Shown here piece after piece: positions 12,890 to 22,661 of a stretch of DNA of 64,000 bases (the stretch's first letter is position 1; every line of letters starts with the position of its first letter). This DNA is from Porticoccaceae bacterium (GTDB taxonomy: Bacteria; Pseudomonadota; Gammaproteobacteria; Pseudomonadales; Porticoccaceae). The stretch covers positions 62,001-126,000 of the forward strand of contig JAHEHL010000010.1 of assembly GCA_024644595.1 (NCBI GenBank), read 5' to 3'. The position numbers and the translations under genes are program-made. The notes under the pieces were generated by a model. That model searched no databases and had not been told where the DNA came from. It saw nothing but the letters and a program-made list of their open reading frames with translations.

Positions 12890-14665
12890 TCAATTTTTCT
12901 GACTGGCAATCCAGTCATTGATGCGCTGCTCCAGCACATCTAGGGGCAGGGCGCCGCGATTTAGCAGCTGGTCGTGAAACTCGCGAATATCAAAGTTTTC
13001 TCCCAGCTCTTCGCTTGCGTGGGCTCTCAGCTGCTTGAATTTCAGCTCACCTAATTTGTAGGCGAGCGCCTGTCCAGGCCAGGAGATATAACGATCAATT
13101 TCGACTTCTATATCGTGTAGTGACTTGGCGGTGTTGCCGGCAAAAAAGTCGATGGCTTTTTGCCGATCCCAGCCAAACATATGCATGCCTGTGTCTACTA
13201 CCAGTCTCACGGCGCGCCACATTTCATAGCTCAATTGACCAAACTTGTTGTAGGGGTCGGTGTAGAAGCCCATTTCTTCACCGAGGCTTTCAGCGTAGAG
13301 TCCCCAGCCTTCGATAAATCCGGTGTAACTGAGATTTTGCCTCAGTGGGTGGGTCTCGGGAAGTTCCTGGGCAATTGCTATCTGAAGGTGATGGCCGGGC
13401 ATCGCCTCGTGGAGTGTCAACGCTTCCATTTCCCATGTTGGCCTGGTGTCGAGGGCGTATGTGTTGGCATAAAAATATCCGGCTCGACCATTTTCAATCG
13501 AGCCACCCCAGTAATAGGCAGTGGTTTGAGATTTGGCTGCGTAATCGGGGATTGCAACGACACCATAGGGAAGACGCGGAAGGGTACCAAACAGTTTCGC
13601 CAGCTCGGGGTCGGCCCGTTTGGCGATGTCGCGATAGCCAGTAAGTAATGCTTCAGCGGACGTCATATAAAACTGTTTGTCGGTACGCAGAAATTGGGTA
13701 AATTCCTCAAAGCTACCGCTGAACCCAGACTTCGCTATCACTCGATCCATTTCACTGCGAATACGTTTAACTTCGCTGAGCCCGAGTTTGTGGATTGCCT
13801 CCGGGGTGAGGTCGGTGGTGGTGAAGTAACGCACTCGGTGCCGATACCAGTCTTCGCCATTGGGCATATCGGAGATTGCAATCGAGCTGTTTGCACCAGG
13901 AATATACTCCTCAAGCATAAAGTTGAGTAGCGCCTGGAAGGCGGGATAGACACGGTCGGCGATAATCTCGCGGGCGCGACGATTAATTTCACGCTGTTGT
14001 TCTTCGTCAATCGAGGCCGGATAGTTGTTGAAACTCGACAGCAGTGGCGATTGCTCCAGATCTTCAGGGATGGTGTTGCGAATCTGATCCGGGACGTCAC
14101 GCAGCGTGATCTTGGGCGGCGTGACACCGCGGGCCAAGCCCTCACGCAAAACCTGAATATTTTGTTCAATATAGCCAGCCGCGCGTTCAAGTCTGGCCAG
14201 CCTATCGCTAAAGTCCTTGAGGTTACGCTTTGGCATCATGGTCAACGTATCAGCAATATCCTGCTGGACACCGGCGCGTTGATGAATAAGGATAAATTCG
14301 CCCGGAAATTTACTGCCCGCTACCTGATCAGCAAGGCTTTTTTCGACCAGCAGCCAATCCAGCCGGCTGCCTTCATTTAATTTGTCAGTATTGATATTGC
14401 GCAGCTGAGCTAACAGCTGGCGGCGCTTTTCTTTATCTTTGGCGTTGGCTTCCAGCGTCACATCTGCCCAGCGGTCGTCCTGTCCTGGGTATCCGACATA
14501 GGTCGCGTAGGTTGGACTGGTGGTCATTTCGTAATCCCAGATTTCATCGAACAGGGCAAGCAGTCGCTGCTCTTCAGAAACTGGCAGGTTATCAGAACGA
14601 TGATGGTCGGCGTAAGCGGCTACCGACAGGGTTAGCAGAATGACGAGCTGGATAAGTTTGAGCAT
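12890..14665 (-). CDS. DUF885 family protein (putative secreted peptidase-like), copy B
   Basis: Signal peptide MLKLIQLVILLTLSVAAYA; EALTLHEAMPGHHLQIAIAQE motif; start at 14665 preferred over the track start at 14734. Confidence 0.85.
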   Translation of the reverse strand: MLKLIQLVILLTLSVAAYADHHRSDNLPVSEEQRLLALFDEIWDYEMTTSPTYATYVGYPGQDDRWADVTLEANAKDKEKRRQLLAQLRNINTDKLNEGSRLDWLLVEKSLADQVAGSKFPGEFILIHQRAGVQQDIADTLTMMPKRNLKDFSDRLARLERAAGYIEQNIQVLREGLARGVTPPKITLRDVPDQIRNTIPEDLEQSPLLSSFNNYPASIDEEQQREINRRAREIIADRVYPAFQALLNFMLEEYIPGANSSIAISDMPNGEDWYRHRVRYFTTTDLTPEAIHKLGLSEVKRIRSEMDRVIAKSGFSGSFEEFTQFLRTDKQFYMTSAEALLTGYRDIAKRADPELAKLFGTLPRLPYGVVAIPDYAAKSQTTAYYWGGSIENGRAGYFYANTYALDTRPTWEMEALTLHEAMPGHHLQIAIAQELPETHPLRQNLSYTGFIEGWGLYAESLGEEMGFYTDPYNKFGQLSYEMWRAVRLVVDTGMHMFGWDRQKAIDFFAGNTAKSLHDIEVEIDRYISWPGQALAYKLGELKFKQLRAHASEELGENFDIREFHDQLLNRGALPLDVLEQRINDWIASQKN

Positions 14666-14688
14666 CTTATTGTTCTCTTTTTCGGGTT

Positions 14689-16515
14689 CTATTGCTGGCT
14701 GGTTGCGTGACGATTCAAGGAGTCGGAGATCCATCCCATAACGTTATTTTCGAGTATCGACAGTGACACGGAGCCATCCTTAAGCACGACATCATGGAAT
14801 TGGCGAATATCGAACTGGTCACCGAGCTTTTCAGTGGCGACGGCACGCAGTTGCTGAATTTTTAACATACCAATTTTGTAGGCAGTGGCCTGTGAGGGTC
14901 TAACAATATAGCGCTCGATCTGACGAACATTGTAGCTTTCGGAGTGCGGCACATTGGCGGCCATGTAGTCCAGGGCCTGCTGGCGTGACCAGCGCTTGGC
15001 GTGGATGCCGGTGTCGACCACCAGTCGACAGGCGCGGTAGAGCTCGCCGGATAAGCGTCCGAAGTCAGAGTAGGGGTCGGCGTACATGCCGATTTCTTTG
15101 GGGACTGTCTCGGAGTAGAGTCCCCAGCCTTCACTGAATACGGTGTAGCCGCCAAACAGTCGGAACTTGGGCATATTGTCCAATTCCTGAGCGATGGAAA
15201 TCTGCATATGGTGGCCGGGAATACCCTCATGGTAGGCCAGAGCCTCCATCAGGTATTTCGGCATATCGCCCATGCGGTAGAGGTTGGCAAAATACGTGCC
15301 TGGCCGACTGCCATCTGGTGCGGGTCGCTGATAAAACGCCTGGCCGGCAGAGGCTTCACGAAATGGTTCGACCGCTTTAACTACCAGCTCAGCTTTTGGC
15401 TTGACGCTAAATAGCTCATCCAGTCGGCCTTTCATGGTATCGATTAAGGCGGTGGCCTGGTCGAGATAGGCCTGTTTGCCCTCCTCAGTGTCGGGGTAGT
15501 AAAACTGTGGATCATTGCGGGTAAAGTCGAAAAAGGCCTGCAGATCGCCTTCGAATCCAACTCTGCGCACAATGTCACGCATCTCATTCTGAATTCTTGC
15601 CACCTCATCGAGGCCGATGCGGTGAATCTCATCGGCGCTCATATCGGTTGTTGTGGTTCGCTGTAGTGCGAAGTTGTAAAACGCTTCGCCATCCGGAAAT
15701 TTCCACGCGCCGTCGCGATCGTCGGCGCTGGCCTGGAGCTGGCTCAGATAGTTGCGGAGTTTTTCGTAACCCGGGGCCAACTGGTTGAGCATTGCATCGC
15801 TGGCTTCGTCGAGTAACCGTTGATGTTGTTCTGTGGGCAGTTCCAGGGCGGCAATCTTGCGGCTGAAGTCAGTAAGAATTGTGCTCGCTGCACCGTTATC
15901 AAATGGGGCTCCAGTGAGAATATTGTCGATTGACGCAATCACCTTTGGAAAGACAAATTTAGGTGGAACAATACCCAGCTGCGCGCGAATTTCCAGTTGC
16001 TCAATCAGCTGGTCCAGCAGCGTCGAGGCGTTGCGAACACGGCCAATATAGGCCTCTGCCTCTGCTGTGTTGGCGATTAAATGCTGATTGATCAGAAATG
16101 ATGGGATCATGCTGTGCACGCCACGCATCTGGTTGACCGGATAATTGTGATAGCGCCATTTGTTGCCGGCAATGGCCTGCTCTGATTGCTCGATAAACAT
16201 CTGCACATTAAGCCGAGCGGTGGCGCTTAGTGAAGACGGGTCAATGCTTTTGATTTTGGCCAGATGACGTTTGGTCATTTCCAGACGCTGGTCTCTTGCA
16301 GCATCGGACAAATCATCCCACTCATCATACCGTTCACGCATGCCCAGGTAGGTCATATATTCCGGGCTAAGTTGCAATTCCTCCTCAAACAGTTCGTCAA
16401 GCAGGGCGACAACTTGCTTGTCACTGAGAGGTATCGGTGTCTCTTGTTGGCTGCAGCTGCCGAGTAACAGCAGCGCCATTAGGGTCGTGAAAAGAATTCT
16501 AAGTGAGCGGGCCAT
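14689..16515 (-). CDS. DUF885 family lipoprotein, copy A
   Basis: Lipoprotein signal LLLGSCSQQ; EALAYHEGIPGHHMQISIAQE motif; paralogous to the adjacent gene. Confidence 0.85.
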   Translation of the reverse strand: MARSLRILFTTLMALLLLGSCSQQETPIPLSDKQVVALLDELFEEELQLSPEYMTYLGMRERYDEWDDLSDAARDQRLEMTKRHLAKIKSIDPSSLSATARLNVQMFIEQSEQAIAGNKWRYHNYPVNQMRGVHSMIPSFLINQHLIANTAEAEAYIGRVRNASTLLDQLIEQLEIRAQLGIVPPKFVFPKVIASIDNILTGAPFDNGAASTILTDFSRKIAALELPTEQHQRLLDEASDAMLNQLAPGYEKLRNYLSQLQASADDRDGAWKFPDGEAFYNFALQRTTTTDMSADEIHRIGLDEVARIQNEMRDIVRRVGFEGDLQAFFDFTRNDPQFYYPDTEEGKQAYLDQATALIDTMKGRLDELFSVKPKAELVVKAVEPFREASAGQAFYQRPAPDGSRPGTYFANLYRMGDMPKYLMEALAYHEGIPGHHMQISIAQELDNMPKFRLFGGYTVFSEGWGLYSETVPKEIGMYADPYSDFGRLSGELYRACRLVVDTGIHAKRWSRQQALDYMAANVPHSESYNVRQIERYIVRPSQATAYKIGMLKIQQLRAVATEKLGDQFDIRQFHDVVLKDGSVSLSILENNVMGWISDSLNRHATSQQ

Positions 16516-16666
16516 GGGTAACCTTATTATTGTTTTTTGGGCTGTGGTTGTTCGACGTGTCAGCTGGCACTGTCCTCAATGCTAACACCTTTTGTCGAGC
16601 AATAAGGAAATCCTGCCAGGATTGATGTATCCTAAACAGGCGTTCCATGATGTACGGGTGGACGCG

Positions 16667-16748
16667 ATTCCTAAGGGGCGGCCCGGCTTTTTTTAGCGGC
16701 CTGAGAAGAACCCTTTGAACCTGATCCGGATTATGCCGGCGTAGGAAT
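16667..16748 (+). promoter_or_regulatory. TPP (THI-box) riboswitch
   Basis: P1 ATTCCTA(16667-16673)/TAGGAAT(16742-16748); conserved CTGAGA ... ACCCTTTGAACCTGATCCGGATTATGCCGGCGTAGGAAT core; upstream of thiamine-type genes. Confidence 0.95.
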
Positions 16749-16825
16749 AGGACCATTTCATTGTTACCTTTCTTCGTCTATTGCTTCCGGGTCTCCTTAA
16801 CTTTTAATCTGTTATTGAGGCTCTT

Positions 16826-18943
16826 ATGAACGGCTGTAAAAAACCTGCCCACTGTTGTTATTTTTCAACCCCCACTTTGTTATCAGCATTGCTGTTGTGG
16901 CCGGTGGCCGCTGTCAGCGCAACTGACCAGGTCGAGGGAATCGAAGAGATTATTGTCACCTCTGATTTTCGTGATTCTACATTGCTGAAAACCGCGGCAA
17001 GCGTCACGGTGTTTACTAATAATGCGATTGAACAGCGTCAGGCGCGGCATCTGGAACAGTTGCTCAATGTAGCCCCCAACGTTAATTTTTCCAGCGGTGC
17101 GTCGCGCGGGCGCTTTGTACAAATTCGAGGGATCGGTGAACGCAGTCAGTTTATCGAGCCATTAAACCCCTCGGTGGCCATTCTGGTCGATGGTATTGAT
17201 TTCACCGGTATCGGTGGTGCTGCGACAACTATGGATATTCAGCAGATTGAGATTGTGCGAGGTCCTCAAGGGACGCTCTACGGTGCCAATGCGCTGGCAG
17301 GATTGATTAATCTCAGATCCAATCAGCCCACTGAGCAGATGCAGGGGAATGTCTCGCTGAGCCTGGGTGACTATGGCACGGAGACGATCAGCGCTGCACT
17401 GGGCGGGCCGATTAACTATTCCCTCGGTTATCGTGTCGCGCTGCAACAGCATAAAAGCGACGGCTATATCAGCAATGATTTCCTCAAACGCGATGATACG
17501 GATAACATTGATGAGCTGAGTTTACGTGCGGTGTTTGATTGGCAGCTGCACGAAGAGCTGGATCTGACGCTGACACTGTTTCATGTCGATGCTGATAATG
17601 GCTACGATGCTTTTTCGCTGGATAACACTCGTCGGACGCTCTCAGATCAACCGGGACAGGATCGCCATAAGGCGAATGCTTTTGCTCTGGAAAGTCGCTG
17701 GAAGGGCGCGGCAAGCTTTGATCTGATCAGCTTGGTTAGCGCTGCCGACAATGATCTCGAGTATGGCTATGACGAAGACTGGGCCTATGCCGATATCTGC
17801 ACGGGCCAACCCTGTGAAGGTTGGGAATACAGTTCGGTGGACAATTATATTCGCCAGCGTCAAAACGTCAGTGCCGATATCAAAATGGTCTCAGTGCCTG
17901 AAGCGCGAATTTTCAATGCCAGCTCTGATTGGGTGTTGGGTATTTACTGGCGGGATCAGGATGAAGAGTTGCTGCGTCACTACACCTATGCCGCAGGTGA
18001 CTTTGCCAGCGACTTTACGACCACCAATAAAGCCCTTTATGGGCAGCTGGATACGCAGCTGTCTGAGTCGTTGACATTGATCAGCGGGTTGCGATTTGAA
18101 AACCGGCAGGCGACCTATAGCGATACTGAATTAGTGGCTCACAGTGTCGATGAAGACCTTTGGGGTGGACGCCTGGCCCTGCAGTATCAGATCTCCGATA
18201 CACGCATGGTCTATGGTCTGGTGTCTCGCGGCTATAAAGCTGGCGGCGTTAACAGTGACCCGTCGCTGTCAGCGCAGGATCGCGAATTTGATACCGAGCT
18301 GATGTGGAATATTGAGCTGGGTATTAAGGGCCGTTGGTTAAACGACAGACTTCAGACCCAGATCGCAGTGTTTTATCAAAAGCGCGATGATATTCAGATT
18401 AAACAGTCTTTGGTGCAGTCGCGAGAGGATAGCAATGCGGTTGATTTTACCGACTACTTTGGCAATGCTGCGCAGGGCCGAAACTATGGTCTGGAGCTGG
18501 AGTGGAACTGGTTTGCGAGTGACTCGCTGGCCTGGTTTGGCAGCCTCGGTTTACTCTCGGCCGACTATGATATTCCGCTTTCAGAGGACTTGAACAGACG
18601 CCAGCAGGCCCATGCACCGGATTATCAGTTTGCCCTTGGCGGCAGCTACCAAGTCAATCAGGCGCTCGATGTGACTATCGATATTGAAGGTAAAGACAGT
18701 TTTTATCTCTCCTCGAGTCACAGTGAAACGAGCAGGGCTTATGAACTGGTCAATGCCAGAATCAACTATGCGGTGGGCGGCTGGATGTTTTCAGCCTGGG
18801 GTCGCAATCTCAATGATCGAGAGGTGATTGTTCGTGGCTTCGGTGGCTTTGGCAATGACCCGCGCAAGTTCTATGAAACTGAGGCCTACTATCAGCTAGG
18901 CGCACCGCGAACGTTTGGTGTCAGCGGCCGCTATGAGTTTTAA
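16826..18943 (+). CDS. TonB-dependent receptor, probable thiamine/thiamine-phosphate uptake
   Basis: IEEIIVTS TonB box region, plug IVRGPQGTLYGANALAGLINL, C-term GRYEF; downstream of TPP riboswitch. Confidence 0.92.
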   Translation: MNGCKKPAHCCYFSTPTLLSALLLWPVAAVSATDQVEGIEEIIVTSDFRDSTLLKTAASVTVFTNNAIEQRQARHLEQLLNVAPNVNFSSGASRGRFVQIRGIGERSQFIEPLNPSVAILVDGIDFTGIGGAATTMDIQQIEIVRGPQGTLYGANALAGLINLRSNQPTEQMQGNVSLSLGDYGTETISAALGGPINYSLGYRVALQQHKSDGYISNDFLKRDDTDNIDELSLRAVFDWQLHEELDLTLTLFHVDADNGYDAFSLDNTRRTLSDQPGQDRHKANAFALESRWKGAASFDLISLVSAADNDLEYGYDEDWAYADICTGQPCEGWEYSSVDNYIRQRQNVSADIKMVSVPEARIFNASSDWVLGIYWRDQDEELLRHYTYAAGDFASDFTTTNKALYGQLDTQLSESLTLISGLRFENRQATYSDTELVAHSVDEDLWGGRLALQYQISDTRMVYGLVSRGYKAGGVNSDPSLSAQDREFDTELMWNIELGIKGRWLNDRLQTQIAVFYQKRDDIQIKQSLVQSREDSNAVDFTDYFGNAAQGRNYGLELEWNWFASDSLAWFGSLGLLSADYDIPLSEDLNRRQQAHAPDYQFALGGSYQVNQALDVTIDIEGKDSFYLSSSHSETSRAYELVNARINYAVGGWMFSAWGRNLNDREVIVRGFGGFGNDPRKFYETEAYYQLGAPRTFGVSGRYEF

Positions 18944-18976
18944 TTTAATGCATTAAACCCAGCAGGAGTTCACACC

Positions 18977-19225
18977 ATGCAGGTGACTATTGATATCAGT
19001 ATGTACCCTAATCGTGAGGATTTTATTCCTCCTATCAAGGGCTTTATCGAGAGAATAAATCAGTTTAGAGATCTGAAAATCACCACATTCCCCACAAGCA
19101 CAGTGGTGCAGGGAGAATATGAATACGCTATGCAGGCGGTTCAGAAAACCATCGCTGATTGTTACCAGGAATTTAATATGGCCATCTATGTGGCAAAAAT
19201 TATTCCTGGCTATGAGGCGTTGTAA
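18977..19225 (+). CDS. YkoF/MTH1187-like thiamine-binding small protein
   Basis: 82 aa, VTIDISMYPNREDFIPPIKGFIERINQF; located in riboswitch-controlled operon. Confidence 0.65.
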   Translation: MQVTIDISMYPNREDFIPPIKGFIERINQFRDLKITTFPTSTVVQGEYEYAMQAVQKTIADCYQEFNMAIYVAKIIPGYEAL

Positions 19226-19228
19226 ACA

Positions 19229-19855
19229 ATGCTTGATTGGTTTGCCTGGATCAGTCTCGAAACCTTGGCGGTGGTGTTGTCGGTTGCCTATCTGCTGTTG
19301 GCGATGAAAGAGCACAGTCTGTGTTGGTATTGTGCTTTTGTCAGCACTGCGATCTACGTCTGGATATTTGGTGACGTGAGTTTATATATGGAGTCGGCAT
19401 TGAATGTCTATTACATGACAATGGCAGTTTATGGCTGGTATCAATGGCAGCGCGGTGGCGATCAGCAAACGGGTTTGGGTATTTCATGTTGGAGCGTCAG
19501 GCAGCACCTGCTGGCCGCATTGTCGATTGCGCTCGCCACTGGGGTTTCGGGCTATCTGCTTGATCACAACAGCGATGCACAGTTGCCTTATCTGGACTCG
19601 TTCACGACCTGGGCATCTGTGCTGACGACCTATATGGTGGCACGCAAAGTTCTTGAAAACTGGCTTTATTGGATTGTCATTGACGGCGCCTCGATCTATC
19701 TCTACCTCGATCGTGAGCTCTATCAGACTGCAGGGCTCTTTGTTTTCTATATCGTGTTGGCAGTTGTCGGCTACCGACTCTGGGTGCAGCATTATCGTCA
19801 GCAGGAAGGGTTCATTGACGTGCTCAACCCCCATGCGATTAGTTCCTCATCGTGA
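19229..19855 (+). CDS. pnuT: PnuC-family transporter, probable thiamine transporter PnuT
   Basis: YYMTMAVYGWYQWQRG, TTYMVARKVLENWLYWIVIDGASIYLY (PnuC-family motifs); operon context. Confidence 0.85.
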   Translation: MLDWFAWISLETLAVVLSVAYLLLAMKEHSLCWYCAFVSTAIYVWIFGDVSLYMESALNVYYMTMAVYGWYQWQRGGDQQTGLGISCWSVRQHLLAALSIALATGVSGYLLDHNSDAQLPYLDSFTTWASVLTTYMVARKVLENWLYWIVIDGASIYLYLDRELYQTAGLFVFYIVLAVVGYRLWVQHYRQQEGFIDVLNPHAISSSS

Positions 19856-20643
19856 CAGAGCTTTTTGTCGCCGACAGTATTGATGCCAGGGTCAGGGATT
19901 GTCTTGAGCAGACTCTTGCCAGCTGGCGAGAGTGGCACACTGGTGCGGTGAAACTGTCTGCGCAGCCAACTGTACTGCGCGACCTGGGTGGCACCACAAA
20001 CTGTTCTTTTTTGATCACCAGTGGTGAGTTTCGGGCGGTACTAAGAGTCAATGCTGAGAACAGCGCCAGTCTCGGCATTGATCGTCAGCGCGAGCTGACT
20101 ATTCTGCAGTGCTTGCAGCCAACCGCTGCAGTGCCGCAGCTGTTTTATTCCACCGAGCGGGTCTTGGTCAGTGCTTTTGTTGAGGGCCATCCGCCCAGTA
20201 CGGACAGCCCTGCACAGGTTATGGCAGAGATAACTCATGTGTTGGCAAAGATTCAGCAGGTAAACGTCCCGCAGTTGGAGCGCCGCAACTATGTTGACTA
20301 CTGTCAGGCCTATCTTGACCAGTTGAACGATCAGCCTGTCGGCCGTGCGTTGCGCGACAGGCTTCTCGAGGCCGCCGCATGTATTGATAGCGCGTCCTGG
20401 TCAGCGGTGATCTGTCATCATGATTTGATTGCGGAAAATATTATTGTCACGGCTAATGGGCCAGTTATCCTTGACTGGGAATATGCAGCATTGGGGCATC
20501 CGGCGCTGGATTATATGCGTCTGCTGGGCGGGCAGATACCCGATGCAGCTTGCCTCGGAGTTGATCAAAAGATCACGGAAAAGCTGGCTATTTTACAACG
20601 TGGCATGGATGATCTGTGGTTGCTATTGCAGTGTCAAAGGTAA
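19852..20643 (+). CDS. Aminoglycoside/choline-kinase-like phosphotransferase, probable thiamine kinase
   Basis: VICHHDLIAENIIVTANGPVILDWEYAALGHPALDY kinase motif; 4-nt overlap with pnuT. Confidence 0.8.
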   Translation: MTELFVADSIDARVRDCLEQTLASWREWHTGAVKLSAQPTVLRDLGGTTNCSFLITSGEFRAVLRVNAENSASLGIDRQRELTILQCLQPTAAVPQLFYSTERVLVSAFVEGHPPSTDSPAQVMAEITHVLAKIQQVNVPQLERRNYVDYCQAYLDQLNDQPVGRALRDRLLEAAACIDSASWSAVICHHDLIAENIIVTANGPVILDWEYAALGHPALDYMRLLGGQIPDAACLGVDQKITEKLAILQRGMDDLWLLLQCQR

Positions 20644-20680
20644 GCATTAAACACAGTTATTGATCTAAGGGGAGTCAATT

Positions 20681-21046
20681 ATGAGCCAATCACGTAACCC
20701 ACTCACTGCAGAAGAGCAGTATGTGATTTTGCACAAGGGTACCGAGCCTCCCTTTACTGGCGAGTACACAGATACGAAAGAGGGTGGTCTGTATATTTGC
20801 AGGCAGTGTGATGCGCCGCTCTATCGTTCTGAGCACAAGTTTCCCTCACACTGTGGCTGGCCGAGTTTCGATGATGAGATTGCTGGTGCGGTGCGTCGTG
20901 AAGTGGACGCCGATGGTCGGCGCACGGAAATTCTCTGTGCCGCGTGCGATGGTCATCTCGGTCACGTGTTTGAAGGTGAAGGTTTTACCGCGAAAAATAT
21001 CCGTCACTGCGTCAATTCCATCTCAATGAAATTTATTGCCGAATAA
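20681..21046 (+). CDS. msrB: Peptide-methionine (R)-S-oxide reductase
   Basis: [57 protein letters not shown] motifs. Confidence 0.97.
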   Translation: MSQSRNPLTAEEQYVILHKGTEPPFTGEYTDTKEGGLYICRQCDAPLYRSEHKFPSHCGWPSFDDEIAGAVRREVDADGRRTEILCAACDGHLGHVFEGEGFTAKNIRHCVNSISMKFIAE

Positions 21047-21192
21047 GCCATGGGTTGCTTCATACAATCTGGGTTCCTCGATTCTCCTGCTGACGACAAG
21101 TTAGCCCGGAATAGCTTTTACGGCTGATTTCCTGTAGGCTGCGCGCCTTTCAATCAGGCTGGTTTTTGAACCGCCTTCAATAAAGATATTCT

Positions 21193-22590
21193 ATGACGTC
21201 CTTTAAAGACCTCGGGCTCTCAGCCCCGATTCTCAAAGCTGTTGCTGCGAAAGGCTATGACACACCTTCACCCATTCAGGCCAAAGCCATTCCTGCGGTT
21301 CTCGATGGTCGTGATGTTATGGCTGCGGCCCAAACCGGCACCGGCAAAACTGCTGGCTTTACGCTGCCGATACTCGAACTCCTTGCACCTGGGCGTCGGG
21401 CTCAAGCCAATCAGGTGAGAACCTTGATTCTTACCCCAACCCGTGAGCTAGCTGCTCAGGTGGGGGAGAGCGTCGCGACTTACAGCAAGCACCTGTCTCT
21501 GACCTCTGCTGTGGTTTTTGGTGGTGTAAAAATCAATCCTCAGATGATCAAGCTGCGTCGCGGTGTCGATATCCTCGTTGCGACGCCCGGCCGTTTGATG
21601 GACCTCTACAGCCAAAACGCAGTGAAGTTCACCTATCTGGAGGTGCTGGTGCTCGATGAGGCCGACCGCATGCTGGATATGGGCTTTATTCATGATATTA
21701 AACGCATTATTAGTCTGCTGCCCAAGCGCCGTCAGAATTTGATGTTCTCTGCGACCTTCTCGGATGATATTCGCAAGTTGGCCAAAGGGCTGGTAAGCAA
21801 CCCGATTGAAATTTCTGTCACACCGCGCAACGCTGCTGCGACGACGGTTACGCAATCGGTTTACACGGTGGACAAAAAGCAGAAGGCCGCAGTGCTCACG
21901 CGCCTGATCCATGACGGTGGCTGGAGTCAGGCATTGGTTTTTACCAAAACCAAACATGGCGCCAACAAGTTAACCAAACAGCTCGAAGCTGAGGGCATCG
22001 TTGCCGCAGCGATTCATGGTAATAAAAGTCAGGGCGCACGGACTAAAGCATTGGCGGGATTCAAAGCGGGCGAAATACGTATTTTGGTGGCCACCGATAT
22101 TGCCGCACGTGGACTGGATATCGAACAACTACCACAGGTGGTTAACTTTGATCTGCCCAATGTCGCTGAGGACTATGTTCACCGCATTGGTCGAACTGGT
22201 CGCGCCGGTGCCACTGGTACCGCAATTTCTCTGGTGAGTGCCGATGAAGTGGATCTGCTTTCGGATATTGAACGATTGATCCAACAACTGTTACCGCGAG
22301 AAGTCATGGATGGTTTTGAACCGGTTCACGATGTGCCGGCAACGAACCTCGATCGGCCGGTTAAGTCACACAAGCCTCGCAAGCCTCTCAACAGTGAGAC
22401 CAATAGCCGAGGCAATAGCAAACCGGATCCGAAGAAAAAACGCACGAGCGGCTACTCCTACGGTCCCAAGCCAGGCGCTAAGCGCAGAGGCGGAGGCGGA
22501 GGCGGAAGCGCTCGCGGCAATAGCGAGTCGCGCGGCAATAGTGGCCCTCGCGGCAATAGCAGTTCCTCTCAGCGCAGTCAGCGTAGTTAG
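21193..22590 (+). CDS. rhlE: DEAD-box RNA helicase, RhlE-like
   Basis: [52 protein letters not shown] motifs; basic Gly/Arg/Ser/Asn tail. Confidence 0.93.
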   Translation: MTSFKDLGLSAPILKAVAAKGYDTPSPIQAKAIPAVLDGRDVMAAAQTGTGKTAGFTLPILELLAPGRRAQANQVRTLILTPTRELAAQVGESVATYSKHLSLTSAVVFGGVKINPQMIKLRRGVDILVATPGRLMDLYSQNAVKFTYLEVLVLDEADRMLDMGFIHDIKRIISLLPKRRQNLMFSATFSDDIRKLAKGLVSNPIEISVTPRNAAATTVTQSVYTVDKKQKAAVLTRLIHDGGWSQALVFTKTKHGANKLTKQLEAEGIVAAAIHGNKSQGARTKALAGFKAGEIRILVATDIAARGLDIEQLPQVVNFDLPNVAEDYVHRIGRTGRAGATGTAISLVSADEVDLLSDIERLIQQLLPREVMDGFEPVHDVPATNLDRPVKSHKPRKPLNSETNSRGNSKPDPKKKRTSGYSYGPKPGAKRRGGGGGGSARGNSESRGNSGPRGNSSSSQRSQRS

Positions 22591-22661
22591 AGTTTTACGT
22601 CACCATCGTGGCGCTGTAATGGCGCTGCAGTTTTATTTGTTACAAGAATTTGAGTATCTAC

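Noticed and set aside
16499-16756. 85-aa minus-strand ORF upstream of the TonB receptor
   Set aside because: It overlaps the TPP riboswitch on the opposite strand, which explains the conservation.
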